The notes under the pieces were generated by a model. That model worked only from the letters and a program-made list of their open reading frames with translations. It did no database searches and was not told where the DNA came from. Positions 1-8,300 of a stretch of DNA of 11,335 bases are shown in pieces. Each line of letters opens with the position of its first letter. Positions within the stretch are counted from its first letter, which is position 1. The position numbers and the translations under genes are program-made. The stretch comes from Candidatus Cloacimonadota bacterium (lineage in GTDB: Bacteria > Cloacimonadota > Cloacimonadia > Cloacimonadales > WRIO01). The stretch lies in the NCBI GenBank assembly GCA_017998585.1, contig JAGOCT010000026.1:1-11335 (forward strand). The letters run 5' to 3'.

Positions 1-2160
1 GCTTACTGTACTGCTGATGAAGCTACTATGTTTGGTATGTTAGTTGACAACATTGTTTTAGGTGACTTTAACCATGACTTCAACGATGGTAACGAACAAA
101 ATATGACATACACTTCAATGGTTCCACTTGGTGGCGACTTATGGCATGTAGAAGAATATGCTCAGGCAACTTCTCCTTCACACGTATTAGTATGCCAAAA
201 CGAACAAAATACTTACAACACCAATATGTTAAACTATATCGAAACTGGTTTGATTACCTTACCTAACAGTACAGAAATCCGTGCTGATTTCATGATTCGC
301 GGATCTTTCACTGATCCAAATCAATTCCCTGAAGTAGATTACTTCGGATGGCAGATTTCAATTGACGGTGGAACAAGCTGGAGAGCTATGAGCAATCCAT
401 ACGCTGATCCTAACGGTTCAAACTATGTATATTCAGATGCACCAGCAGATTTTGCTTCATTTACAGAATCCTATTCAACAGATGGTTATATTTCAAACTT
501 TGCAGGTCAGCAGGTTAAATTCAGATGGTTTTTCAAATCTGATGCTGATAGCCCTAACGGCGAAGGTATCATGATCGATGACTTTATTATTTATGCAAGC
601 ATATTTGCTCCATCACCAACTAATCTTACAGCAGTTAAAAACGGTGCAAACATTGATTTAGCATGGGATTTACCTGGTGGACAAACTGGCGAAATCGCTT
701 ATTACAATCCTGATTTTGCTGCATCTAACTGTGTTGGTTTAAGCAGTGGTACATTCCCAACTACTTTTGACTGTGCGATTAAAGTGCCTGCTGAAATGGC
801 AGCTAACTATGCTGGCAGCCAAATTACAAAAATTAAATTCTTCCCATTATTAAACGTTCCTTACACTGTAAAAGTATGGACTGGCGGAAGTGGTGCTACT
901 GTAGCTGCTTCTCAGGCTGCTGCTACTGTAACTCCTGAACAGTGGAATGAAGTAACTTTATCTACTCCAGTTGAAATCCAATACGGCGTAGATTACTGGA
1001 TTGGTTACACTGTAACCCAACAAGCTGTTTCTACTTATCCTGCAGCAATGGATGATATTGCTCACGTAGAAAATGGTGATATGGTTAATTTAGGCAGCTC
1101 ATGGCAAAGTATTTTTGCTGCATCTGAAGGTGCTATTGATGGCAACTGGTTACTGGCTGGTGTAGTTGAAGCTGGTAGTAAAACTGTTGTTCTTGACAGC
1201 CGTGCAGTTGAAGGCTTTAAAGTTTACCACAAAGAAGGTGCTGCAGGTACTTATGAATTATTAACAACAACTGGCGCAACCGCTGACACTTATACTCATA
1301 CCGCTCCTGCTGGCAATGCAGTTCATTTCTACAATGTAACCACTATGTGGGATGGTCTTGAATCTAATCCTTCAAACGAAGCAAGTGAATATATGGCACC
1401 TGCTGGTGCTAATGAATTAATGTATGATGACGGTACTGCAGAAAGTGGATTCGCTCATACTGGTTTCATTGCAAATCATTTCAATTTAACTTATACTTCT
1501 CCAACTGCAGTAATCAACGCAATCAAATTCTACATTCATACCAAAACTGCAAGCAATATGAGCTTAAAAGTTTGGTCAGCTGGAACAGATAATTTACCAG
1601 GAACAGAAATTTATACTCAGACTATTTCTCCTTCAATGGTTAATGTTGGCTGGAACTATATCATCATTCCAGAAGCTAATCAGCCAAGTACTACTTCTGG
1701 TAATGTATTTATTGGATTCCAGGAATCAGCTGGCAGTCCAAAAATTGGTAATGATAGCAATACAAATGGTCATTCATTTAAGAAAACAAGTTCAGGTGCA
1801 TGGACAGCTGTTGCTGATGCAAACTATATGATCCGTGCTTATGTAAACGGTGCCGTTGAAGTTGATCCAACTCCAGTTGTTTCAGCTAAATTAAGCGCTA
1901 AAAACTATCCAAACCCATTCAATCCTGAAACCAATATCGCTTTCAATATGCCAACTAACGGTCATGTATCTGTAAAAATTTACAATGCAAAAGGTCAGTT
2001 AGTAAAAACCTTATTCAATGGTATGCTTGAAAAAGGTCAGAAAACTTTAACCTGGACAGGTATTGATAATAACAATACAAACGTCGGTTCTGGTGTTTAT
2101 TTCTACAAAGTAGAAACAAACGGTCAGTCTGTAATGAACAAAATGTTATTAATGAAATAA
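1..2160 (+). CDS. Secreted multidomain surface protein with T9SS C-terminal sorting domain (5' partial)
   Basis: The frame is open from base 1. The first ATG (28) is probably internal, because residues 1-22 already look like the end of a jelly-roll module (FGMLVDNIVL) matching the end of the next module (GIMIDDFIIYA, about residues 189-199). Numbering from the first codon in the window, I see a MAM/immune-inhibitor-A-like beta module (about 28-200), a fibronectin type III-like stretch (204 on), a beta domain with a KVW...W...YWIGY pattern (about 231-395), a second FN3-like unit (about 403-462), a second beta domain of the same pattern starting near YDDGTAESG (about 474-625), and a type A sorting domain from NYPNPFNP (635) to the C-terminal KMLLMK. 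Such tails direct export through the outer membrane by the type IX system, with the tail usually removed. No catalytic motif is visible in this part; an enzyme domain could lie upstream. An intrinsic terminator follows the stop. Export is well supported; function is unknown. Confidence 0.85.
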   Translation, partial: AYCTADEATMFGMLVDNIVLGDFNHDFNDGNEQNMTYTSMVPLGGDLWHVEEYAQATSPSHVLVCQNEQNTYNTNMLNYIETGLITLPNSTEIRADFMIRGSFTDPNQFPEVDYFGWQISIDGGTSWRAMSNPYADPNGSNYVYSDAPADFASFTESYSTDGYISNFAGQQVKFRWFFKSDADSPNGEGIMIDDFIIYASIFAPSPTNLTAVKNGANIDLAWDLPGGQTGEIAYYNPDFAASNCVGLSSGTFPTTFDCAIKVPAEMAANYAGSQITKIKFFPLLNVPYTVKVWTGGSGATVAASQAAATVTPEQWNEVTLSTPVEIQYGVDYWIGYTVTQQAVSTYPAAMDDIAHVENGDMVNLGSSWQSIFAASEGAIDGNWLLAGVVEAGSKTVVLDSRAVEGFKVYHKEGAAGTYELLTTTGATADTYTHTAPAGNAVHFYNVTTMWDGLESNPSNEASEYMAPAGANELMYDDGTAESGFAHTGFIANHFNLTYTSPTAVINAIKFYIHTKTASNMSLKVWSAGTDNLPGTEIYTQTISPSMVNVGWNYIIIPEANQPSTTSGNVFIGFQESAGSPKIGNDSNTNGHSFKKTSSGAWTAVADANYMIRAYVNGAVEVDPTPVVSAKLSAKNYPNPFNPETNIAFNMPTNGHVSVKIYNAKGQLVKTLFNGMLEKGQKTLTWTGIDNNNTNVGSGVYFYKVETNGQSVMNKMLLMK

Positions 2161-2168
2161 CATCATAA

Positions 2169-2194
2169 AAACCGGAGCAGCAATGCTCCGGTTT
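2169..2194 (+). terminator. Intrinsic terminator after the first surface-protein gene
   Basis: A perfect 11-bp stem (AAACCGGAGCA at 2169-2179 paired with TGCTCCGGTTT at 2184-2194) encloses the GNRA tetraloop GCAA. It starts 8 nt after the stop codon. The following T-tract is imperfect (TTT then CTCATTTTAATG), so termination may be less than complete, but stem quality and position are convincing. Confidence 0.85.
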
Positions 2195-2281
2195 CTCATT
2201 TTAATGTATTTTAATCTCTTTTTAAAAAAAAGGCTCATAAATTGCAAGTAATAAAGAAGAGATTAAAGTATATTAAAGAAT

Positions 2282-2286
2282 AGGAG
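2282..2286 (+). promoter_or_regulatory. Ribosome binding site of the subtilase gene
   Basis: AGGAG lies 5 nt before the ATG at 2292. It fixes the start directly ahead of a lipid-free signal peptide (MKKLLTLSLL...). Confidence 0.8.
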
Positions 2287-2291
2287 ATAAG

Positions 2292-5200
2292 ATGAAAAAA
2301 CTACTAACACTCAGCCTGTTAACCTTAGTTTTAGCTGTATCTTTGTTTGCTGTTGATCGTTTTGACAGTGAAAAATACGTAGCTAATACCATTCTGATCT
2401 GTTTTAAAACAGATGCGATTAACAGTACTCGTGGTGAAATCAATATGACCCGTGAAAATGGTGTTGTACAAGTGGGTTTAAAAACATTTGACTTGTTGGC
2501 TAAAACGTACCAGATTACCAATCTTGAGCAGCTGTATCAGGTCAAGAATCAAAATTGGGTCGATGAAAATGGTGCGGCTCCAATGAATATTTTCAAAGCA
2601 ACCATTAAAGACAATTCAAAAATCGAAGAAGCAATTACAGCTTTATCAAAAGATTACAACCTGGTATATGCTGAATATGATGGTATTACCAAACATCAGA
2701 TGGTTCCAAATGACCCAATGCACGAAATGCAATGGCATCTGGGAAAAGTTCAGGCTTATGATTTATATGATTATTTTAGCGGAGATTCAACAATTGTCGT
2801 AGGTATTGTTGATTCAGGTACCAAATGGAATCACGTTGACCTGAAAGATAATATCTGGATCAATATGCCAGAACTTGAAGCAGGTATGACCATTAACTGG
2901 GCAAACGGAACAGTTTCTGGTGGTAATGGTGTTGACGATGATGGTAATGGTAAAGTGGATGATGTTATTGGCTGGGACTTTTTCTCAAATGATAACAACC
3001 CTTATCAGGCATATAATGGCAATGATCACGGTTCACACGTGGCAGGTTGTGTGGGTGCTGTAACTCACAATGGCGTTGGTGTTGCCAGCGTTCCACAAAG
3101 AGTAAAATTAATGATTACCAAACATCAGTCTAATACAACTCCAAGTACATCTGTTTCTTATGGTAATAATGGTATTTATTACTGTGCCGATTCAGGTGCA
3201 CATATTATTAACTGTAGCTGGGGCGGACCTGGTGGTTCCTCTACTTCTAATACAACTGTGAATTATGCGTACAATCAGGGATCTCTGGTTTTGGCTGCAG
3301 CTGGTAATGATGACGCTGACCATGCGACCAGTCCAAGCTATCCAAGTGATGCAACCAATGCTATTTCAGTTGCTGCTTCAAACTCAAGCGATGAAAAAGC
3401 AAGTTTCTCAGATTATGGTACTGCAATCGATTTAACATCTCCTGGAGATGGTATCCTGTCAACTATCTATAACAATGGTGCAAATACTTATGCAAGCTTT
3501 AGTGGTACCTCTATGGCAACTCCTGTTGCTGCAGGTATTGCTGCAATGGTAAAAGCTACACATCCTGATTATTCTGTTCAACAGATTAGACAGAGACTTT
3601 TAGCTACTGCTGATGAAATTCCTCAAATGTATGGAACGATTTATGAAGGTAAATTAGGCTCTGGCCGTGTGAATGCTTTCAAAGCGATCTTATCTGATAT
3701 TATTCCTAACCTGAGTTTGTATGGTATGAATATTGTTGAAACTCAAGGTGACGGAGATACAGTTCCAAACCCTGGCGAAGTAATCAGTGCTTCCATTTCT
3801 CTTGAAAATACGGATTCCTGGTTAGATGCAACAAATATTAATGCAGTTGTGCGTACTCAGCTGAATGGCGTGACTATCATTGATTCTGTGTTAAGTTTCT
3901 CTGATATTTTCAATGGATTTAACGGTACTTCAACCAATATGTTTAAATTCTCAACACCTGCTGATTTTAATGTGTATGAAATTCCTTTTGTATTACATAT
4001 CACAGCAGACAGCGCTCCTGGCTCAAATGTCGTCTATGCAAAAGATATTAACTTTACTGTTTCATTAAGTCTGATTCAGAGTGGCTGGCCTATCAATGTT
4101 GGGGCATCTTCTTCTTCTTCACCTTTACTGGTAGATTTAAAACAGGATGGACAGAAAGTGCTTGTGTTTGGTGATACCAGTGGTAAAGTTCATGCACTAA
4201 AAGCAGATGGAACTGAATTAAGCGGTTTCCCTGTAACAGTTTCTGAAAACTCAAATATTATGAACGGACTTGCTATTGCTAATTTAATTGGAGATAGTAA
4301 ACCTGAAATCGTAGCGGCTGCTATGAGTAGTACTGTAAAAATAATTGATCATAACGGACAGGTTCAGGCAACAGCCAATCTTGAAGGCAACATTCGTAAT
4401 TGCCCTGTAATTGCAGATGTCACTGGAGATTCTCAACCAGAAATTTTAATAGGAACACAAAGTAAAAAATTGTATGTTTTAAATGGTACTGATTTATCAA
4501 TCAACAGTGGTTTCCCACTAACCCTTGAAGCAGCAATTATTGCTAATCTGGCTGCAGAAGATATGAATAATGATAATAAAAAAGAATTAATCGTTCCAAC
4601 TAATCAGAAATTACACGTAATCAACGGAACAACCGGTGAAGAGTTAACTGGATGGCCAGTTGCTTTATCAAGTCCTTCTTTACATGGTCCTACTGTCGCA
4701 AACTTTGATAATGATGAAAACACAAATGAAATTGTGATTGCTGGATCATCTGCAACTAATTGCCCTATTACGATTTATAGCAAAGATGGCGTTGTTATGT
4801 CAAATATATTAAACCCTGCAGCTGTAAAATCAGAAGTGACTGCTTTCAAAATGGATTCTGATAATCGCTATGAAATTGCTTATACTGATTATTCAGGAAG
4901 CCTTTACGTTCGTGATGCAAGTTTAAGCCCTGTTGAAAATTTCCCTGTTCAGGTTACTCCTTCAGTTGAATGTTCTCCAGTGGTTTACTCATTAGTTGAA
5001 AATGGTCAGGATAATATTCTCTTTGGCGATAATGATGGCTATCTTCATGCATTCAATATGCAAGGTAATGAAATTGCCGGATTCCCTGTAAAATGCGGAC
5101 AGAGCTTAAAAGTATCTCCTGCAATTGGCAATTTTGATACTGATAACGATGTTGATATTATGTTACCTAATCAAAATGAAATCGTTTTCGTAGATTATAA

Positions 5201-5585
5201 AAGTCAGGGATTCGACGGTAAATGGGCTTCTTTCAGAGGAAACTCAAACCGTTCCGCTTCTGTATTTGATAGTAGCGTAGCAGGAGAAGATGTAATTGTA
5301 ACTCCAGCATTTAATGCACTTGAACAAAATTACCCAAATCCTTTCAATCCAACGACTTCTATCGCATTCAGTTTAAAACAAAACAGCCCTGTTAAACTGA
5401 CTGTATATAACATTAAAGGTCAGGTTGTAAAATCTCTGATTAATGAAAAAATGAATGCCGGAAGCCATTCAATCACTTGGAATGGTAAAGATAATCAGAA
5501 CAAATCAGTTTCCAGTGGAATCTATTTCTACAAACTGGAAAGTCATGACTTTACTTCCACCAGAAAAATGATGCTGATTAAATAA
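2292..5585 (+). CDS. Subtilisin-like (S8) secreted serine protease with propeller-like repeats and T9SS sorting domain
   Basis: This is a complete 1097-residue gene. Residues 1-20 form a signal peptide (KK, then a hydrophobic stretch ending SLFA). Residues about 25-135 look like an inhibitory prodomain. The S8 domain (about 145-470) has an intact triad: Asp174 in GIVDSGT, His246 in DHGSHVAG and Ser407 in SGTSMATP, with oxyanion Asn339 in AAAGND. An acidic stretch (GVDDDGNGKVDD, about 213-224) inside the catalytic domain could bind calcium. Residues about 472-595 form an Ig-like region containing NPGE. Residues about 597-975 hold repeated units of the type 'AxGTELSGFPV ... ANLIGDSKPEIV', resembling FG-GAP/VCBS or PQQ-like beta-propeller blades. 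The tail from NYPNPFNP (1013) to KMMLIK is a type A sorting domain, so the enzyme is expected to pass the outer membrane by the type IX system and digest proteins outside the cell. The substrate cannot be read from the sequence. A strong terminator follows. Confidence 0.93.
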   Translation: MKKLLTLSLLTLVLAVSLFAVDRFDSEKYVANTILICFKTDAINSTRGEINMTRENGVVQVGLKTFDLLAKTYQITNLEQLYQVKNQNWVDENGAAPMNIFKATIKDNSKIEEAITALSKDYNLVYAEYDGITKHQMVPNDPMHEMQWHLGKVQAYDLYDYFSGDSTIVVGIVDSGTKWNHVDLKDNIWINMPELEAGMTINWANGTVSGGNGVDDDGNGKVDDVIGWDFFSNDNNPYQAYNGNDHGSHVAGCVGAVTHNGVGVASVPQRVKLMITKHQSNTTPSTSVSYGNNGIYYCADSGAHIINCSWGGPGGSSTSNTTVNYAYNQGSLVLAAAGNDDADHATSPSYPSDATNAISVAASNSSDEKASFSDYGTAIDLTSPGDGILSTIYNNGANTYASFSGTSMATPVAAGIAAMVKATHPDYSVQQIRQRLLATADEIPQMYGTIYEGKLGSGRVNAFKAILSDIIPNLSLYGMNIVETQGDGDTVPNPGEVISASISLENTDSWLDATNINAVVRTQLNGVTIIDSVLSFSDIFNGFNGTSTNMFKFSTPADFNVYEIPFVLHITADSAPGSNVVYAKDINFTVSLSLIQSGWPINVGASSSSSPLLVDLKQDGQKVLVFGDTSGKVHALKADGTELSGFPVTVSENSNIMNGLAIANLIGDSKPEIVAAAMSSTVKIIDHNGQVQATANLEGNIRNCPVIADVTGDSQPEILIGTQSKKLYVLNGTDLSINSGFPLTLEAAIIANLAAEDMNNDNKKELIVPTNQKLHVINGTTGEELTGWPVALSSPSLHGPTVANFDNDENTNEIVIAGSSATNCPITIYSKDGVVMSNILNPAAVKSEVTAFKMDSDNRYEIAYTDYSGSLYVRDASLSPVENFPVQVTPSVECSPVVYSLVENGQDNILFGDNDGYLHAFNMQGNEIAGFPVKCGQSLKVSPAIGNFDTDNDVDIMLPNQNEIVFVDYKSQGFDGKWASFRGNSNRSASVFDSSVAGEDVIVTPAFNALEQNYPNPFNPTTSIAFSLKQNSPVKLTVYNIKGQVVKSLINEKMNAGSHSITWNGKDNQNKSVSSGIYFYKLESHDFTSTRKMMLIK

Positions 5586-5601
5586 TTCAGCTGAAATATT
5601 G

Positions 5602-5631
5602 AAGGGCAGTGTGAAAACACTGCCCTTTTTT
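5602..5631 (+). terminator. Strong intrinsic terminator of the subtilase gene
   Basis: A perfect 11-bp stem (AAGGGCAGTGT at 5602-5612 paired with ACACTGCCCTT at 5617-5627) encloses a GAAA (GNRA) tetraloop and runs into a six-T tract (5626-5631). It begins 16 nt after the stop codon. Confidence 0.93.
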
Positions 5632-5786
5632 GATTGTACTAATTCTAGTAAAATGTATCAACTTTTCATAAAAGAAGAAATGTCAGAGATTTAGGCAATT
5701 AACCTGTATCCCTTTCTTTTTTTTGTTTTGAGTATAACCGGTGATGTTTCTTAAGGCAGATTTAGTTTGTTTTTTAAAGGCAAAAC

Positions 5787-5797
5787 GCTTGTAGTAC
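5787..5797 (+). repeat. Possible decayed half-copy of the REP-like hairpin
   Basis: GCTTGTAGTAC is identical to the right arm and flank of the hairpin element at 10436-10456. The complementary left arm is missing here; the preceding 10 bases match the full copy at about half of positions. It lies about 34 nt past the stop of the EF-hand membrane protein gene. An 11-nt match can occur by chance in a window of this size, so this is tentative. Apart from it and the terminator at 5602-5631, I see nothing in the gap 5586-5830. Confidence 0.3.
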
Positions 5798-5830
5798 CGT
5801 GAATCTGAATATCAACAGTATGTATCATCC

Positions 5831-7954
5831 TTATTTAACAAAAAAATAGAAATACCCTGACACAGACACGATAATGGTTAGCAAAAGCAATAAAAGTACT
5901 GGTACAAGCGGTCTTTTTTTCTTACTGAAAGGATCGTTTAGATTCATTTTGGAATTTTTAGGTATCTTGGCTACATGGGTAAGTGAAGATCCAAAGGCTA
6001 TATTGATAGTTGCTTTTGCATTTATTGCCCAACCGTTTGCATCCAGAATTGGCGCAAGATTTCTTTTTCGTAGCTTCATCCAGGCAAGAATCATCGAAGG
6101 ACAGGATATTACAAGGATACTCCCTGCTATTGCTAAAGGTATTTTCCACCAAACCAAAGCCAGAAATCCGCTAATAATGGATGTCAGAACAGACCCAATT
6201 GCTCCAAACGCCAAACCAATCGCAGCAAAAATACCTGCAAATTTTGCAATATCAAAAGGTGCAGCTTTTGTTACAGGATCTGTCAGTTTACTGCTATTTT
6301 CAATGAAACCCGAAGAAGAATGATTTACTTTTGCATCCTGGACAGAAGCGATCTTTTCTATCTGTTTTGAGATCATAGTTGAGATTTTTCGGTAGGGTGT
6401 CCAGAAAGCCTGACGAATGCTTATCGGATTGTCAATAATCTTAATGACTGTTGCATCCCAGTCTAAACCCTTATTGTCATAAAATATGGCATTTCTTCCA
6501 ACTGTCAGGTTATCAATATCCCCTGCTGTAAAGGAGGCTACTATCGTAATTTTTTCATTTTTGACTTTGGAGAAACAATCAAAGTAAACGAGACAGATTC
6601 CGCTTGCAGGAGCCATACTCCCCTGTTTACCCATATCAGAAACTTTTATGCAGAGATCACAGCTTCGTTGATCAAAATAGATCGTTCCAGCCTGGAATAT
6701 TGCTTTATAACCAGGTGTGTAAAAATCAGAAAAAGTGATGAAATTATTCAGCAATGTATAAATATGACGATAATATCTGACTAATTTGTCAACCTGAATG
6801 ACGCTGATCGCTTCTGTTTCCAGTGCGATGTCCTGTTCAATCAGTGATGATAACTGAATCTTTTGCTGTGATGACAAAAATGTACGGATATACTCCAAAC
6901 CAAGTGAATCAACTGTATTTACTTTTTCAGATTTCCATCGATTAAAGGGTTCAAATAATGCTGACAGTTTATTCCACTCATCTTCTGATAAAGTGCTCCC
7001 ATTGTCGCTTATCTGCGTTTTTACGATGTTAAAAAAGTTAGACAGTTTGTCTTTCCAGACAGGATTGATGGGTGTGTTTATCATCAGAGATTTATTCGCT
7101 TCAATCTTGGCCAAAGGAAATTCTGAAATTTGCTGAAGACTATTGGAAACATTCTGATGGCTGATAGAAGCCATTATGTCAGACATTGTGTTTAAAGTTT
7201 CGGTTGACTGAGGATCAAATTCAGCAAGACGACAGCGTAGAAAATAGTCATCAATTTTAGCTTTTAAGCTTGAAAACAAAGTGAAGGCTTCTTCTGTTTT
7301 CTCTCCAAAAGGGAATATGTTTTCTTTATGATCTTCTGCCTGTTGAAACCATGCAGAATACTCAGTACATAAATCAAAAAAGGTTTCCAGTTGTGCTGAA
7401 CCTATACCGGGTTGTCCGCTACGGTCTGTTTCAGATCCGACACTGGCAATTATATGGTTGATTAGTGTTTTTAGGCTTTCATCATCTGTTGAGTTTTCAG
7501 TAATAATGCCATCTCCGTTAAATCGGGTATTGGCAAAAATTGCTTCCATATCGGATGTATCTGCTACTGATAGTTCTGTAGCTTCAGGTTTTCCAAGATT
7601 GGCCAGTATCTGTTTGGCTGCCGAATATAATATTTTTCCTTCCGGCTGATTCTGGTTAATGGCAGACAAAGGCATCGTTTGATCTCTTTTCAGTAAATCA
7701 TCCGGATTAGTAATTATGGATAAAATCCAGTTTACGGCAGTAAGTATTTCAGGAACCCGTATTTTTCCGTCATTGTCTGTGTCGATTAACTGTAAGGTCT
7801 TAATGTCAATCTCTAAACCAGCAACAGGACAACTCAATGCAGTCCATAATTTTTGATCCAGAGATTCTAGATTCGCCAGATCTGAACCCGATTCTAAATT
7901 TACGCGATTGATTCCGCCAATCCTTGAGAAATGCCAAACATGTTTTTTTCCCAT
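5831..7954 (-). CDS. Conserved membrane protein of unknown function with EF-hand calcium-binding loop
   Basis: The product is 707 residues from the ATG at 7954. The frame opens 13 codons earlier (7993), but AAAGGAG lies 6 nt before 7954 and the conserved-looking sequence begins at MGKKHVW. Numbering from 7954: a perfect 12-residue EF-hand loop, DTDNDGKIRVPE (58-69; Asp at 1, 3 and 5, Gly6, Ile8, Glu12), and a weaker second one near FNGDGIITE (about 145-153). A helical region follows (about 180-400), then a soluble core with a CxxC (Cys432/Cys435), Cys454, Cys460 and the stretch VGRNAIFYDNKGLDWDAT (from 485). Hydrophobic segments lie at about 569-597, 598-624 and 683-705. No signal peptide is seen, so the large N-terminal part is probably cytoplasmic. 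I recall similar uncharacterised proteins in other bacteria, sharing the core and the LRKRNLAPILDANGWA stretch (about 628-643), but know of no assigned function. It is a single gene, diverging from the acetate permease. Confidence 0.85.
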   Translation of the reverse strand: MGKKHVWHFSRIGGINRVNLESGSDLANLESLDQKLWTALSCPVAGLEIDIKTLQLIDTDNDGKIRVPEILTAVNWILSIITNPDDLLKRDQTMPLSAINQNQPEGKILYSAAKQILANLGKPEATELSVADTSDMEAIFANTRFNGDGIITENSTDDESLKTLINHIIASVGSETDRSGQPGIGSAQLETFFDLCTEYSAWFQQAEDHKENIFPFGEKTEEAFTLFSSLKAKIDDYFLRCRLAEFDPQSTETLNTMSDIMASISHQNVSNSLQQISEFPLAKIEANKSLMINTPINPVWKDKLSNFFNIVKTQISDNGSTLSEDEWNKLSALFEPFNRWKSEKVNTVDSLGLEYIRTFLSSQQKIQLSSLIEQDIALETEAISVIQVDKLVRYYRHIYTLLNNFITFSDFYTPGYKAIFQAGTIYFDQRSCDLCIKVSDMGKQGSMAPASGICLVYFDCFSKVKNEKITIVASFTAGDIDNLTVGRNAIFYDNKGLDWDATVIKIIDNPISIRQAFWTPYRKISTMISKQIEKIASVQDAKVNHSSSGFIENSSKLTDPVTKAAPFDIAKFAGIFAAIGLAFGAIGSVLTSIISGFLALVWWKIPLAIAGSILVISCPSMILAWMKLRKRNLAPILDANGWAINAKATINIAFGSSLTHVAKIPKNSKMNLNDPFSKKKRPLVPVLLLLLLTIIVSVSGYFYFFVK

Positions 7955-7960
7955 TTTATT

Positions 7961-7967
7961 CTCCTTT
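7961..7967 (-). promoter_or_regulatory. Ribosome binding site deciding the start of the EF-hand protein
   Basis: AAAGGAG on the minus strand ends 6 nt before the ATG at 7954. The earlier in-frame ATG at 7993 has no comparable site, so 7954 is preferred. Confidence 0.8.
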
Positions 7968-8038
7968 ACTTTGAAGACAGGAATATATATCATCAGCTAA
8001 CAAGCAACTGATTTCATACTATCAGACTGATAAATAAC

Positions 8039-8065
8039 GATATATCATTTGAGAGTTAATGTCAA
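8039..8065 (-). promoter_or_regulatory. Candidate promoter of the EF-hand protein gene
   Basis: On the minus strand a perfect TTGACA (8065-8060) is followed after 15 nt by TGA-TATATC, an extended -10-like sequence (TATATC at 8044-8039). The spacer is short. The TTGACA forms the end of the inverted 23-nt element that also precedes the divergent gene, which strengthens the call. The 5' leader would be about 75-80 nt. Confidence 0.4.
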
Positions 8066-8082
8066 GTGTAAAAGTAATGATC
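8060..8082 (-). repeat. Inverted promoter element, copy upstream of the EF-hand gene
   Basis: Read on the minus strand, these 23 nt match 8301-8323 on the plus strand at 19 of 23 positions, and the last 13 (TTTACACTTGACA) are identical. The copy ends 105 nt before the start codon at 7954. It may be a regulator site joined to a -35 box. Confidence 0.6.
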
Positions 8083-8159
8083 TATGATTTTTTCTTTATA
8101 GTTTCTCAGAGATTCTGGCAAAGTTTTTTTGTCAATTTCAAAAATAAATCAAGAAAAAA

Positions 8160-8180
8160 GACAAAAATCAGATTTTTGTC
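8160..8180. promoter_or_regulatory. 21-nt dyad, possible operator between divergent promoters
   Basis: GACAAAAATC (8160-8169) and GATTTTTGTC (8171-8180) are perfect reverse complements around a single A. The arms are too close to fold as an ordinary hairpin without opening the centre, which favours a protein-binding dyad over a terminator. A third half-site, TTTTTGTC, lies at 8126-8133. The dyad is roughly midway between the two inverted promoter elements. The binding protein is unknown. Confidence 0.45.
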
Positions 8181-8300
8181 CAGGTTATATATATAGAGAG
8201 GGTGTTTGTGTGGGTTTTAATATCTTGTAGATCAGGTTTATATGAGACATTACGAAATTTGAAAAGCAGATTTAAGCAGTCTTCATGCAATTAAAACAAT

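Noticed and set aside
28..30. ATG as the start of the first gene
   Set aside because: The frame is open to base 1 with module-like sequence before it, and the bases before the ATG show no ribosome binding site.
2242..2274. Sigma-70-like TTGCAA ... TATATT before the subtilase gene
   Set aside because: The spacer is 21 nt, and a start of transcription there would fall on the ribosome binding site, so it is not convincing as the promoter.
2905..2970. Low-complexity GGT/GAT-rich stretch as a DNA repeat
   Set aside because: It encodes the acidic GVDDDGNGKVDD loop inside the protease domain, a protein feature rather than a nucleotide repeat.
5874..6323. 149-codon open frame on the plus strand inside the EF-hand gene
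   Set aside because: It is antisense to the hydrophobic C-terminal region of a well-supported gene, and I see no ribosome binding site or recognisable domain.
7955..7993. 13-residue N-terminal extension of the EF-hand protein
   Set aside because: The ATG at 7993 has no ribosome binding site, whereas 7954 has AAAGGAG at ideal spacing; this stretch itself contains that site.
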